A stretch of 33,748 bases of DNA from Bacteroidales bacterium (GCA_014860585.1 JACZJL010000100.1:1-33748), one strand, 5' to 3'. Positions 1-8,543 are shown, counted from the stretch's first letter. The notes: generated by a model from the sequence alone, not told the origin. Translations and numbers: made by a program.

Positions 1-1211
1 GGGTCGCCCTGGAACAGGTATTTTACGATCAGACCGCCAAAAATACCATTCACAATCTGCGGGATGGTGATTGACATATTGAAAAGTCCCATAAACATTC
101 CCATTTGTTTGGCGGGGATGGAGTTGGCCAGCATGGCATAGGGCATGGCAAGTATGCTTCCCCAGGCAATCCCAATCCCGATCATCGGTATCCAAAGCAG
201 CTCATGATTGGGTATTATGGCAAACGAAAGGAAAGACAATCCACCCAAACCGAGCGCAAGGGCATGGGTAGGTTTGCGCCCGATGATACGGGCTATTTTT
301 GGCAGCAATAGTGCGATGGCTGCAGCCACTCCGTTGTAAATTCCGAAAAGCAATCCCACCCAGTCACCGGCTTGTTGATAGGCAGCAGAATCAGGATCGG
401 TGGTTCCAAAAAAATGTTGCGCAATGGCCGGGGTAGTAAAAACCCACATGGAGAACAAAGCAAACCAGGAAAAAAATTGAACAGCCAGCAATTGCCACAT
501 GGTGGCTGGAATCCTGAATTTGGTCGTTTTCTTTTCTTCTTTTTTTTCATCATCGTAAAATTCCGGTGGATACTCGCTCGTGGTAGTCACCGTCCAGACG
601 ATGGCGGATATGAGGACAGCGGCGCCGAAGTAAAATGAGTACACAACATTTGGAGGAACAAGTCCTTTACCGGCGGCTTCGGTGGAAACTCCAAACCAGT
701 TACCAAGGATGTAGGGAAGCCATGAGCCCACCACAGCTCCGATTCCAATTAGAAGCGACTGAATGGAGAACCCGAGTGTGTGCTGCTCGGGAGGTAGTTT
801 ATCGGCTACCAGCGCCCTGAAAGGTTCCATCGAAATGTTGATTGAAGCATCCATAATCATCAACAACCCGCCGCCAATAAACATCGGTGCAATGAAGGTG
901 GCCAGTGAAGGGGCATTCGGCATAAGGATCAGGGCGATGCTCGTAAGAATGGCGCCGGCAAGGAAATAGGGACGGCGTCTGCCAAAGCGGTTCCAGGTCC
1001 GGTCGCTGAAATACCCAACAATAGGCTGCACAATCATCCCGGTGAGGGGTGCTACCAGCCAAAACCAAGAGAGATGTTCAACGTCTGCGCCGAAGGTCTG
1101 TAGAATCCTTGATGCATTGGCATTTTGAAGGGCAAACCCAAATTGAATTCCAAGGAATCCAAAACTCATGTTCCAGATTTGCCAGAAAGAGAGACGCGGC
1201 TGTTTTTTCAT
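1..1211 (-). CDS. MFS transporter, SLC45/sugar-type (3' end cut by window edge)
   Basis: The minus strand is open from an ATG at 1211 to the left edge of the window (403 codons, no stop), so the C-terminus is missing. The protein is strongly hydrophobic with many predicted membrane helices. Residues 66-82 hold the cytoplasmic loop 2-3 signature of the major facilitator superfamily, GYFSDRTWNRFGRRRPY; the arginine-rich GRRRPY form is typical of the SLC45/sucrose-maltose type. A charged lysine- and glutamate-rich stretch in the middle looks like the central loop between the two six-helix halves. Known members move sugars with protons or sodium across the inner membrane; the substrate here cannot be read from sequence. 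It diverges from the acyltransferase at 1302 and has its own TAnnTTTG box 30 bp upstream of the start codon. Confidence 0.85.
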   Translation of the reverse strand, partial: MKKQPRLSFWQIWNMSFGFLGIQFGFALQNANASRILQTFGADVEHLSWFWLVAPLTGMIVQPIVGYFSDRTWNRFGRRRPYFLAGAILTSIALILMPNAPSLATFIAPMFIGGGLLMIMDASINISMEPFRALVADKLPPEQHTLGFSIQSLLIGIGAVVGSWLPYILGNWFGVSTEAAGKGLVPPNVVYSFYFGAAVLISAIVWTVTTTSEYPPEFYDDEKKEEKKTTKFRIPATMWQLLAVQFFSWFALFSMWVFTTPAIAQHFFGTTDPDSAAYQQAGDWVGLLFGIYNGVAAAIALLLPKIARIIGRKPTHALALGLGGLSFLSFAIIPNHELLWIPMIGIGIAWGSILAMPYAMLANSIPAKQMGMFMGLFNMSITIPQIVNGIFGGLIVKYLFQGD

Positions 1212-1240
1212 TGTATTTTCCTCATTTTTAAATCAAGCGG

Positions 1241-1248
1241 CAAATATA
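1241..1248 (-). promoter_or_regulatory. Putative Bacteroidetes -7 box for the MFS gene
   Basis: On the minus strand this reads TATATTTG, an exact match to TAnnTTTG, 30 bp upstream of the MFS start codon. No clear -33 TTTG partner was found. Confidence 0.5.
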
Positions 1249-1259
1249 GTGGATTTGGT

Positions 1260-1267
1260 TACTTTTG
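1260..1267 (+). promoter_or_regulatory. Putative Bacteroidetes -7 box for the acyltransferase gene
   Basis: TACTTTTG matches TAnnTTTG, 35 bp upstream of the ATG at 1302. It lies back to back with the divergent box at 1241-1248. No convincing -33 element at the usual spacing. Confidence 0.5.
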
Positions 1268-1301
1268 CCGTGAAAAATTCTTCAGCATTTATTCTGGGCC
1301 A

Positions 1302-2042
1302 ATGACCAAACAAAAAGTACCCTTTAAACTTGCATGGATCAATGTTGCATTTGTGACGGTTTTAGCCATTTTAGCAGTGCTCTCCCCTTTTCTCATGCTA
1401 CCGGCTTTTATCCTGATGCTTTTTGGGAAGCATAAAACAGCCGATTTTATGGTCAATGCAATTGCAGGATTCTATTCAAGGTTTGTGTTTGTGTTGTTTG
1501 GAATAAAGGTGTTGGTGAAAGGAAAGGAAAATATTCCAAAAATCGGGAATGTGTGTTTTATCAGTAATCACCAGGGTTTGGCCGATATCCCCCTTATCGT
1601 TGGTTATATTCCAAAGACCGTTGGTTTTATTGCAAAAGTGGAGTTAGGAAGAATTCCCATCCTTAATATCTGGATGCGAGCGATGAAATGTGTGCTGATT
1701 GACCGCCTGAATGCCCGCAATGCTGTGTTTGCAATCAATCGTGCCATCGAAAATATCCAGCAGGGTCACCCCATGGTGATTTTTCCTGAAGGTACACGAA
1801 GCCGGAGTGCTGTGATGGGGCAATTCAAGCCGGGCAGCTTCAAACTGGTGACAGGTTCCGGTTGCTTTGCTGTGCCTGTTACGATCAATGGCACTTATAA
1901 CATTGTTGAAACTACCGGTAAAATCGCTTCTTCAAGGCTAACCCTGACGATCCATCCGGCTATTGATGTTTCAACATTAAGCCCTGATCAAAAAGCGAAA
2001 CTCAGCGAGCGTGTTCATGAAATAGTGAAATCAGCCCTTTGA
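1302..2042 (+). CDS. plsC: 1-acyl-sn-glycerol-3-phosphate acyltransferase (PlsC family)
   Basis: A 246-residue acyltransferase. The family moves an acyl chain onto lysophosphatidic acid to make phosphatidic acid at the inner membrane, a core step of phospholipid synthesis. Seen directly: two hydrophobic segments near residues 11-42 and 57-72, the catalytic HX4D box (NHQGLAD, His90 and Asp95), and the substrate-binding FPEGTRS box at 161-167. The frame is open further upstream to 1125, but that extension would run through the divergent promoter and overlap the MFS gene, so the ATG at 1302 was chosen; it follows a TAnnTTTG box at a sensible distance. The length fits the family. Related lysophospholipid acyltransferases share these motifs, so the acyl acceptor is inferred. 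Confidence 0.88.
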   Translation: MTKQKVPFKLAWINVAFVTVLAILAVLSPFLMLPAFILMLFGKHKTADFMVNAIAGFYSRFVFVLFGIKVLVKGKENIPKIGNVCFISNHQGLADIPLIVGYIPKTVGFIAKVELGRIPILNIWMRAMKCVLIDRLNARNAVFAINRAIENIQQGHPMVIFPEGTRSRSAVMGQFKPGSFKLVTGSGCFAVPVTINGTYNIVETTGKIASSRLTLTIHPAIDVSTLSPDQKAKLSERVHEIVKSAL

Positions 2043-2073
2043 TAGCCTTATTTTTCAAATGATACAGATGAAA

Positions 2074-2541
2074 TTACTCCACTTTTGTCCAGTAGGTCGT
2101 CCTTCCAATCAGTGAAATCCCAATGTAGCCGCGAACTTTTAGGATGTTTTTGGTATCGTCAGTAAAGGCCATATAACAACTGTAGGTTTTCCCGCTTTTC
2201 GGGTCGTAGATCTCACCACCTTCCCATTCGTCATCGCCATCGAATTTGAAATTTGAAAGTAGAGTAAGTCCCATGATTGGCCGTTTTTTTAATTGTTCAT
2301 CCGGGTTTTTCTTATCCAGTTTTGGCTTTCCTGTTTCATCATCAATGGGGGTTTTGAGCCAAACAACATTCCCATAAAAAACGCCATTTTTATTCTCAAT
2401 CTTCACATGAGCATCTTTGTCCTCATTCAGCCAAATACCCACTATATCATTGCCTTTGACCTGCGCTTTTACGGCTGTTGCAAAAAGCCCAAACATAAAA
2501 AGAATTACAAAAAAAGATCCTGTTCTCATTGTTCTCGTCAT
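2074..2541 (-). CDS. DUF2147 domain secreted protein
   Basis: A 155-residue protein with an N-terminal signal peptide (basic start, hydrophobic core, cleavage near VKAQ around residue 27). The mature part matches the DUF2147 pattern: GIWLNEDKDAHVKI near the start, NPDEQLKKRPIMGL in the middle, then GGEIYDPKSGKTYSC and a C-terminal GYIGISLIGRTTYW. These small beta-rich periplasmic or outer-membrane proteins are common in Bacteroidetes and Proteobacteria and have no established reaction. A second in-frame ATG at 2529 could be the true start, giving a shorter signal peptide. It is transcribed towards the plsC-like gene and ends 31 bp from it. Confidence 0.8.
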   Translation of the reverse strand: MTRTMRTGSFFVILFMFGLFATAVKAQVKGNDIVGIWLNEDKDAHVKIENKNGVFYGNVVWLKTPIDDETGKPKLDKKNPDEQLKKRPIMGLTLLSNFKFDGDDEWEGGEIYDPKSGKTYSCYMAFTDDTKNILKVRGYIGISLIGRTTYWTKVE

Positions 2542-2695
2542 CGTTTTAAAGTTTTATGGTTATGAAAAATTCAATTTATTTAGATTCTACTTTTAGTTGT
2601 CCACATACCAGTTTATTATCTCTCCCCTGCACCATTCCTCCATCACTCCCCGCCGCATACTGCTTCTGCATCGGGCAAGCATTTCCCCAATTTTT

Positions 2696-3376
2696 TCACT
2701 CTACCCTCCAGTCAATCTCCTCAATTCCGTTTGTTTTCAGGTAAGCATTGGTTGTTGAAAAATGTTTGTTTCCAAAAAATCCTCTGCTGGCAGAAAGTGG
2801 CGAAGGATGAGGCGATTTCAGCGTCAAATGTTTCCTGGTGTCTATCAAAGCTTCCTTTGCAATGGCGTAATTTCCCCAAAGCAAAAAAACAAGGTGATCC
2901 CTATATTTCGATAAATTTGCGATAGCGGCGTCGGTAAACTGTTCCCAGCCTCTGTTCTGATGCGATCCGGCCTGCTGTGCCCTGACAGTGAGGGTTGCAT
3001 TGAGTAAAAGGACGCCCTGTACGGCCCAACTTTTCAAATTTCCATTCCGGGGAAACGGAATCCCGAGATCATTGTTCAACTCTTTGAAAATGTTTTGCAG
3101 TGAAGGGGGTTGCTGCACACCTTCCGGAACAGAAAAACAAAGTCCATGTGCCTGGCCGGGACCATGATATGGATCCTGGCCGAGAATCACAACTTTCACT
3201 TTATCGAACGGTGTGAGATTGAATGCAGTAAAGATAGCCGGTCCCGGAGGATAAATCGTGTATTTTGATTTCTCCTCAATCAGAAACTCCTTTAACTGTT
3301 CGAAATAGGAGGCCTCAAACTGATCAGCAAGTAACTTTTTCCAGCTTTCTTCTATCGTTGGATTGACTTTAGCCAT
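2696..3376 (-). CDS. ung: Uracil-DNA glycosylase, family 1
   Basis: Removes uracil from DNA as the first step of base excision repair, in the cytoplasm. The 226-residue protein has the family 1 water-activating motif GQDPYHG at 66-72, with catalytic Asp68, the PPS loop at residues 90-92, a buried LLLNATLTV strand around 123-131 and the minor-groove loop HPSPLSA starting at His190. Length fits the E. coli enzyme. An upstream ATG at 3418 would add 14 residues not seen in the family, so the ATG at 3376, which starts with [12 protein letters not shown], was preferred. No TAnnTTTG box was seen upstream. About 155 bp without a recognisable gene separate its 3' end from the DUF2147 gene. Confidence 0.95.
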   Translation of the reverse strand: MAKVNPTIEESWKKLLADQFEASYFEQLKEFLIEEKSKYTIYPPGPAIFTAFNLTPFDKVKVVILGQDPYHGPGQAHGLCFSVPEGVQQPPSLQNIFKELNNDLGIPFPRNGNLKSWAVQGVLLLNATLTVRAQQAGSHQNRGWEQFTDAAIANLSKYRDHLVFLLWGNYAIAKEALIDTRKHLTLKSPHPSPLSASRGFFGNKHFSTTNAYLKTNGIEEIDWRVE

Positions 3377-3507
3377 CTTTAGTAATTTTAAACCCCTTAA
3401 AAATTTTTTAGCCGGCAATATTATGAATAAAAAAATGTTTGCTTTAAAAATTTTACTTCAATTTTTCAATTCAATATCAGGCGTTAAATAAAACGGTGCG
3501 TAAAAGT

Positions 3508-3645
3508 ATGAAAAAAGTAATCAAAGCTGCAATCATGTTTGCAATTGTCCTCATGGTGGGGTATATATTCACCTCCTGCAAATCAACGGGCGAATGTTCA
3601 TCGTATGGCGAAGTCAGGAAATTTCAGCGTGACGCCCGCAGATAA
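3508..3645 (+). CDS. Small lipoprotein (45 aa)
   Basis: A short gene of 45 codons. The product starts MKKVIKAAIMF, has a hydrophobic core and then a lipobox-like FTSC with Cys24, so it should be lipid-anchored after signal peptidase II. The 22 mature residues hold a second cysteine, a YGEVRKFQ stretch and a basic end (RDARR). I recognise this only as the style of tiny Bacteroidetes lipoproteins and assign no function. It lies 60 bp upstream of the envelope protein at 3706 and on the same strand, so the two may be cotranscribed. The frame also holds two good signals together, a signal peptide and a lipobox, which supports it being real despite its size. Confidence 0.65.
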   Translation: MKKVIKAAIMFAIVLMVGYIFTSCKSTGECSSYGEVRKFQRDARR

Positions 3646-3705
3646 TTTACCCTTCTCATTGTGAACAATTGTGACATCAGAACAATTCATTAATAAAGTG
3701 TCCTG

Positions 3706-4479
3706 ATGCGTCATTTTTTCCACATAATATTCATTTTTCTGCTGCTTTCTGGAGCGAATTGTTTTGCACAGTCTGACCTCACTGAGTTTGATCGTATTGA
3801 TACCGTGCTCAACAAGGTAATCCTCCGCCATGAAACGACAGGTGGGGCTATGTTGCACACCGGTGGATTTGGATTTCTGATCAGGAAAGGTTACAACGCC
3901 AACTGGTTTAGGAAAAATCTGTGGGAAGTGGAGTTTGCCGGAATGCGTTCGGACAAGCAGGTCAGGGTGAATTTTTACGGCACCTATTACAGCAACGCAA
4001 ACAGCTACGTTTACGGGAAGTTGAATAAAGTATATGTGATGCATACAGGGCTTGGGCAGCAACACTTACTTAATACCAAGCCTTACTGGGGTGGGGTAGA
4101 AGTGAGGTTCACCTACTATGGAGGCCTTTCACTCGGAATTGCCAAGCCTATTTATCTTTATATTATCAATCAAAGCGGCTTCAATACCATCGAAAGCCAG
4201 CGCTATGACCCTGAAAAGCATTTTATCGACAACATTTACGGACGCGCTCCTTTCCTTGATGGCATCGAAAAAACCAAATTCTATCCTGGCTTTTACGGAA
4301 AGGCAGGATTGAATTTTGAATTTGGTGAATACAATACAAAGGTTAAGTCTCTGGAATTAGGGCTTTTGCTTGATGGATTTCCGATCCCGGTACCCATCAT
4401 GGCTTTCAACGATCCCCACTATTATTTCCTTAACTTTTACCTTAACTTCACATTCGGAAAGCGCTTCAACAAATTCTGA
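3706..4479 (+). CDS. Predicted exported envelope protein, beta-barrel-like
   Basis: A 257-residue protein with a clear signal peptide (hydrophobic FFHIIFIFLLL, cleavage near CFAQ at residue 22). The mature protein is rich in alternating aromatic and glycine residues and ends in an aromatic-rich stretch, HYYFLNFYLNFTFGKRFNKF, which fits a C-terminal beta strand of an outer-membrane barrel. I know no named domain for it. It lies between a small lipoprotein gene (60 bp upstream) and thpR (6 bp downstream), so transcription with thpR is likely. An outer-membrane location is inferred from composition only; a periplasmic beta-rich protein is also possible. Confidence 0.7.
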   Translation: MRHFFHIIFIFLLLSGANCFAQSDLTEFDRIDTVLNKVILRHETTGGAMLHTGGFGFLIRKGYNANWFRKNLWEVEFAGMRSDKQVRVNFYGTYYSNANSYVYGKLNKVYVMHTGLGQQHLLNTKPYWGGVEVRFTYYGGLSLGIAKPIYLYIINQSGFNTIESQRYDPEKHFIDNIYGRAPFLDGIEKTKFYPGFYGKAGLNFEFGEYNTKVKSLELGLLLDGFPIPVPIMAFNDPHYYFLNFYLNFTFGKRFNKF

Positions 4480-4485
4480 TCAGGC

Positions 4486-5055
4486 ATGAAACGACTTTTT
4501 GCAGCCATCAAGGTTGATCCTGACGCCACATTTTTGAAAACCTACAGCGAACTCAGGCAAATGCTCAGAGCCGGGCAGATTACCTGGGTTGATGATCGTA
4601 AAATCCATATCACGCTCAAATTTTTTGGCGACACCCCCGAAGACAGCATCCCAGGAATGATCGACCTGTTTGCTGAAATCGCATCTCGTCATCCTTCATT
4701 TGAAGTTGATCTTTCAGGTACCGGCATTTTTGGAAGTTCATACAACCCACGGGTCATCTGGTTTGGAATGAGCCATTTGGAAGCCATTGGGATGCTTGCA
4801 GAGGATGTATTGAACACTTTCCATAATCATGGCTTTCCGCGTGATGAACAGCATTTCAGACCACACCTTACTATTGGCAGGATCAAGCACTTCGAAAGCA
4901 AAAAGTACTTTCAGCAGGTGATCGACAGGTTTAAGACCACTTACCTTCAAAATATTCAGGTCAGCCGGTTTGAACTGATCGAAAGCAAACTCACACCACG
5001 CGGCCCGATTTATACCACACTTGAAACTTTTGGATTAAAGGAAAAGAAAGCTTGA
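4486..5055 (+). CDS. thpR: RNA 2',3'-cyclic phosphodiesterase (2H family)
   Basis: A 189-residue member of the 2H phosphoesterase family (LigT/ThpR). Family members open 2',3'-cyclic phosphates at RNA ends and were first described as 2'-5' RNA ligases. The two catalytic H-x-T motifs are present: HIT at 41-43 and HLT at 127-129, and the N-terminal RLFAAIKV strand and the RPHLTIGR context are typical. Length fits. It starts 6 bp after the predicted envelope protein, so it is probably in the same transcript, though no functional link is evident. It converges with the repeat-protein gene at 5090 with 34 bp between them. Confidence 0.92.
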   Translation: MKRLFAAIKVDPDATFLKTYSELRQMLRAGQITWVDDRKIHITLKFFGDTPEDSIPGMIDLFAEIASRHPSFEVDLSGTGIFGSSYNPRVIWFGMSHLEAIGMLAEDVLNTFHNHGFPRDEQHFRPHLTIGRIKHFESKKYFQQVIDRFKTTYLQNIQVSRFELIESKLTPRGPIYTTLETFGLKEKKA

Positions 5056-5089
5056 TTTTTAAGAAACCGAATTACCTGGTAAACGTCCA

Positions 5090-5503
5090 TTAAAATGGCA
5101 TTCTATGATAATCAAAGGTCTGATTGTCAACGAATGTTTTTACTCTTTGGGCAATCCGTATAAATATTTCTAGGTTTTGTGAATGAAGCCATTGAATGGC
5201 TTTTTCATCGCCGCGGCAGGCTTCCGCAAGCAGTGCCAGGAAGGTGAAATTGTTTTTTTTTAGCCAATCGAGTGCCCTGTTATCATCCACTGCAGCCGCA
5301 TCAAAGGCTGCATAATGCCGGTAACCATTGCTGATCAGCCATTGGATGGCTGGCGTGTTTGCACGAATGGCGTTGGAAAGTGCCGCCAGTTCGGGATACC
5401 CGTTATCAAACAGCCACTGGAAAAATTCTTTTTTTCCGGCTACAGCCATCTCAAAGGCCAAAAGAATTTTTACAGGATAATCATAGAGTTGCTTCATGTT
5501 CAA
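5090..5503 (-). CDS. Small protein of four 25-residue helical repeats
   Basis: A 137-residue protein without signal peptide. From about residue 28 it is built of tandem 25-residue units with the pattern (I/L/F)-x-W-L-x-x-N-x-x, then a short Ala/Leu helix, then a charged turn ending in Ala: units start at FQWLFDNGY, IQWLISNGY, LDWLKKNNF and IQWLHSQNL. Each unit looks like a helix-turn-helix hairpin, so the protein is probably a short solenoid. The unit is shorter than an ankyrin repeat (33) and I do not recognise a named family. A second ATG at 5497 (MKQLYDYP) is an equally possible start. It lies downstream of the radical SAM gene on the same strand, separated by 151 bp that include a hairpin. 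Confidence 0.7.
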   Translation of the reverse strand: MNMKQLYDYPVKILLAFEMAVAGKKEFFQWLFDNGYPELAALSNAIRANTPAIQWLISNGYRHYAAFDAAAVDDNRALDWLKKNNFTFLALLAEACRGDEKAIQWLHSQNLEIFIRIAQRVKTFVDNQTFDYHRMPF

Positions 5504-5577
5504 GGCATTTATTGGTCAAATTTACATGAAACTTTTCACTTACAATCAGTCGGATGAAAAGGTACATCCGGGATAAA

Positions 5578-5611
5578 CTGTTGAAAATCAAATTTGATGG
5601 ATTTCCAACAG
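5578..5611. repeat. Imperfect inverted repeat downstream of the radical SAM gene
   Basis: The arms CTGTTGAAAATC (5578-5589) and GATTTCCAACAG (5600-5611) pair at 11 of 12 positions with a 10-base loop. It may act as a weak minus-strand terminator for the radical SAM gene, but it lacks a strong T tract. The left arm contains GTTGAAAATCA, a string that recurs in the MITE-like element at 15094. Confidence 0.5.
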
Positions 5612-5654
5612 CCACCAGTTCCTTCTTTTTGCCTGTGTACTACATTCAACTTTC

Positions 5655-6452
5655 TTAGTAAACACTACTCTTCACCCTGATTTGGCTCAGCTTATCGGCA
5701 ATTTTCATCAGCTCTTCTTTAGGTACCACCCTAAGCCCTGGTGCAGGGGTCTGCCGGTCGATCGGGTATAGCATGACATACCGGGGTTTGATAAATCGGA
5801 TATGGCCAAGCCATGCATGTACTTCGGCAGTGGTGGTATTGTCAACGGTTTGTCCGTCAACTTCGCCGGTAAGAAAAAGTGTTTGAATGATGGCTTTATG
5901 TCCGAATTTTCGAAGGTTTTGCACAATCCGGTCCAGTGTAAGTTCCTTCGATCGGGGCCGGTTGATCAGTTGGAAGGTAGATTCAAGCCCGGCATCAAGT
6001 TTAAGGATGTTATTGTCAACTTTGCTTAACGCGTTAAAAATTTCGGTTTTATGGATCATGCTCGAGTTCGACAATACTGTAACCTCGGCGTCAGGGAAGA
6101 ATTTGTCACGAAGTTTCAAAGTATCATAGATTATTCCCGGGAATTCCGGATGAATGGTAGGTTCTCCATTACCGGCAAAAGTGATGGAATCCGGGATGTT
6201 GTTTTGAACCTTGAGATGAATCAGTTTTGTTTCTAATGCTTCGGCCACCTGGGCGCGAGAAGGCAATTGTTCCAAAACCCCTGTTTCGTCAGGAGACCAG
6301 CCACATTCACAGTAAATGCAATCGAAAGTGCAGATTTTCTTGTTTGTAGGTAATAAATTAATTCCCAATGAATTGCCTAGTCTCCTGCTTTTTATGGGGC
6401 CAAAAACTGTCTCGCTGAACAGAAACCCAGATGATGAATTCACGTTATCCAT
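5655..6452 (-). CDS. Radical SAM protein, COG0731-like Fe-S oxidoreductase
   Basis: A 265-residue radical SAM protein. The 4Fe-4S cluster motif is C-x3-C-x2-C at Cys41, Cys45 and Cys48 (CTFDCIYC), with an extra Cys50 right after it. FAGNGEPT further on is the usual GxGEPT-like strand that helps bind S-adenosylmethionine, and GPIKSRRLG near the start is typical of the COG0731 group, which shares ancestry with the wyosine base enzyme. The reaction of the bacterial members is not settled, so no substrate is assigned. Start at 6452 gives MDNVNSSSGF. It is divergent from the polyprenyl synthase gene with about 100 bp between. Confidence 0.85.
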   Translation of the reverse strand: MDNVNSSSGFLFSETVFGPIKSRRLGNSLGINLLPTNKKICTFDCIYCECGWSPDETGVLEQLPSRAQVAEALETKLIHLKVQNNIPDSITFAGNGEPTIHPEFPGIIYDTLKLRDKFFPDAEVTVLSNSSMIHKTEIFNALSKVDNNILKLDAGLESTFQLINRPRSKELTLDRIVQNLRKFGHKAIIQTLFLTGEVDGQTVDNTTTAEVHAWLGHIRFIKPRYVMLYPIDRQTPAPGLRVVPKEELMKIADKLSQIRVKSSVY

Positions 6453-6529
6453 AAGCTTTCTTTTCTCTTAAAACAATTTTTTAAGCGGAATGTTATCTTG
6501 ACCAAAAACAGCACGTCAGATAAATTATC

Positions 6530-6537
6530 TACTTTTG
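6530..6537 (+). promoter_or_regulatory. Putative -7 box for the polyprenyl synthase gene
   Basis: TACTTTTG matches TAnnTTTG and ends 16 bp before the ATG at 6554, implying a very short leader. Confidence 0.55.
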
Positions 6538-6553
6538 ATCGCCAAAATATTTC

Positions 6554-7528
6554 ATGCCTGATCTCAAAGACATAAAGCAGCCCATCAGCGAGCATCTTGC
6601 CTCATTCGAGGATAAATTCCGTGATTCCATGAAAACCCGGGTTGCCTTGCTCAATTACATCACACAATACATCATCAGGCGAAAAGGCAAACAGATGCGG
6701 CCGATGTTTGTCTTCTTTTCAGCCGGAATTACCGGGCAAATCACCGAATCAACCTATCGTGCAGCATCGCTGATCGAGTTGCTTCACACCGCAACCCTCA
6801 TTCATGACGATGTGGTGGATGATTCAAACCTTAGAAGGGGATTTTTCTCCATTAATGCACTCTGGAAAAACAAAATTGCCGTGCTGGTTGGCGATTATCT
6901 TCTTTCGCGCGGATTGTTGCTTGCGCTTGACAGCAATGAGTTTGACCTGCTGAAGATCGTTTCAAATGCTACACGCGAAATGAGTGAAGGTGAGCTACTT
7001 CAGATCGAAAAAGCCCGCAGGCTCGACATTAAGGAAGAGATTTATTTTGAGATCATCCGAAAAAAAACAGCCTCCCTCATTGCTTCCTGTTGCGCTGCCG
7101 GTGCTCATTCGGCAGGCGCAGACCCAGATACAGTGAAGAAAATGCACCAGATTGGTGAATATGTCGGTATTGCTTTCCAGATCAAAGACGACCTGTTCGA
7201 TTACCAGGACAATAAGCGCGTAGGAAAACCCAATGGTATTGATATCAAAGAACAAAAAATGACCCTGCCCCTTATTTATATGTTGAACAACTCTTCATTT
7301 TGGGAAAAAAGAAAAGTGGTTAATGTGGTGAAACGCCACAATAACAACAGCGAAAAAGTGGATGCAGTGATTGATCAGGTGAATCAAAGCGGTGGGATTG
7401 AGTATGCCACCCAAAAGATGATAGAGTACCGGCAAAAGGCTTTTGATTTGTTGGCTGACTTTCCCGGATCTCCTATGCGTCGTTCGTTTGAGCAATTGGT
7501 TATTTACACTACAGACCGTACCAGGTAG
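6554..7528 (+). CDS. Polyprenyl diphosphate synthase (trans-isoprenyl, long-chain)
   Basis: Condenses isopentenyl diphosphate units into a long all-trans polyprenyl diphosphate; in this phylum the usual use is the side chain of menaquinone. The 324-residue protein shows both aspartate-rich motifs: the first at 85-90 (DDVVDD, preceded by IH) and the second at 212-216 (DDLFD, preceded by K211). The region before it (GKQMRP at 45-50) binds IPP. Length and motif spacing match octaprenyl/heptaprenyl synthases rather than the shorter farnesyl enzymes, but chain length cannot be fixed by eye. The start codon follows a good TAnnTTTG box. TsaB follows on the same strand after 188 bp with its own promoter box, so these are probably separate units. 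Confidence 0.92.
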   Translation: MPDLKDIKQPISEHLASFEDKFRDSMKTRVALLNYITQYIIRRKGKQMRPMFVFFSAGITGQITESTYRAASLIELLHTATLIHDDVVDDSNLRRGFFSINALWKNKIAVLVGDYLLSRGLLLALDSNEFDLLKIVSNATREMSEGELLQIEKARRLDIKEEIYFEIIRKKTASLIASCCAAGAHSAGADPDTVKKMHQIGEYVGIAFQIKDDLFDYQDNKRVGKPNGIDIKEQKMTLPLIYMLNNSSFWEKRKVVNVVKRHNNNSEKVDAVIDQVNQSGGIEYATQKMIEYRQKAFDLLADFPGSPMRRSFEQLVIYTTDRTR

Positions 7529-7642
7529 CCGCAATTAACTCTCACAACAATACTTTGTGCAGATGTTTAGCCTATTGCCGTTATGGAAATCAATTTCACA
7601 ATCTCCGCAGTCTTAACCGAAATCTCTTCACAAATTATGTCA

Positions 7643-7650
7643 TACTTTTG
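7643..7650 (+). promoter_or_regulatory. Putative -7 box for tsaB
   Basis: TACTTTTG matches TAnnTTTG, 66 bp upstream of the ATG at 7717. Confidence 0.5.
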
Positions 7651-7716
7651 CAGTCATAAGTTCATTTGCTGAAAGTACCTGGTAAAACACAAACTTTTCC
7701 TACAATCGCTACATAT

Positions 7717-8424
7717 ATGCCTGTTATTCTTCATATTGACACTGCTACACAGTTTTGTTCGGTTGCCCTGAGTGATGATAAAACCCTCATTTCCTGCAAA
7801 GAAAGCAACAAGAAAAATGCACATTCACAAGTTATTACGATGTGGATTAATGAATTGTTGAATGAAAATAACCTAAAACCTGGTATGATTGACGCTGTTG
7901 CAGTGAGCAAAGGCCCCGGTTCCTACACGGGTTTACGCATTGGTGTGTCCGTCGCAAAAGGACTTTGTTTTGCTCTCGATAAACCACTGATCTCCATTGG
8001 AACACTGCATTCAATGGCAGTGGGTATGACAGAGGGTTGCCGCACTGAAAAAAGATTGGCAGACAATTTTCTTTTTTGCCCGATGATTGATGCAAAGAGG
8101 ATGGAAGTTTATTCAGCTATTTTCGATAAAAACAACCAACAGATTAGAGAAATAAGAGCGGAGGTGATCAGCATGGACTCTTTTTCGGAGGAATTGAAAA
8201 ACCATGTGATTGTTTTCGGAGGGGATGGCGCTGAGAAATGTAAGGCGATTCTGACACACCACAACGCAATTTTACTTGACGCTTTTCAGCCTTCAGCAAA
8301 ATTTATGGTATCGCTTGCCATGGAGAAATTTGAAAAGAACGATTTTGAAAATGTGGCTTATTTTGAGCCCTTTTACCTGAAAGATTTTGTTGCAGGATTA
8401 CCCAGAGTTAAAGGGCTTCGTTAG
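7717..8424 (+). CDS. tsaB: tRNA threonylcarbamoyladenosine biosynthesis protein TsaB
   Basis: TsaB is the inactive-kinase-fold partner of TsaD; together with TsaE they attach threonylcarbamoyl to A37 of ANN-decoding tRNAs in the cytoplasm. The 235-residue product starts with the ASKHA-fold strand VILHIDTAT and carries the family hallmark GPGSYTGLRIG at 66-76. The open frame extends upstream only through a non-ATG codon at 7666, so the ATG at 7717 was taken. The last part of the protein (NVAYFEPFYLKDF) is the usual C-terminal helix region. None of its partner genes is in the window. It is a single gene between polyprenyl synthase and a lipoprotein gene. Confidence 0.93.
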   Translation: MPVILHIDTATQFCSVALSDDKTLISCKESNKKNAHSQVITMWINELLNENNLKPGMIDAVAVSKGPGSYTGLRIGVSVAKGLCFALDKPLISIGTLHSMAVGMTEGCRTEKRLADNFLFCPMIDAKRMEVYSAIFDKNNQQIREIRAEVISMDSFSEELKNHVIVFGGDGAEKCKAILTHHNAILLDAFQPSAKFMVSLAMEKFEKNDFENVAYFEPFYLKDFVAGLPRVKGLR

Positions 8425-8513
8425 CCTCCTCGCTTATTGCAATCCTGAAATCAACGAAGTAAGTCGAAAATCATGCAAAATCCCTATGGAAAGGATTATC
8501 CTCGGGCATTCAT

Positions 8514-8521
8514 TATCTTTG
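8514..8521 (+). promoter_or_regulatory. Putative -7 box for the lamin-tail lipoprotein gene
   Basis: TATCTTTG matches TAnnTTTG, 22 bp upstream of the ATG at 8544. Confidence 0.55.
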
Positions 8522-8543
8522 CCAATATTTTAAGTTGAATTCA

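Noticed and set aside
1125-1301. Upstream extension of the acyltransferase
   Set aside because: It would run through the divergent promoter region and overlap the MFS coding region; the family starts near the ATG at 1302.
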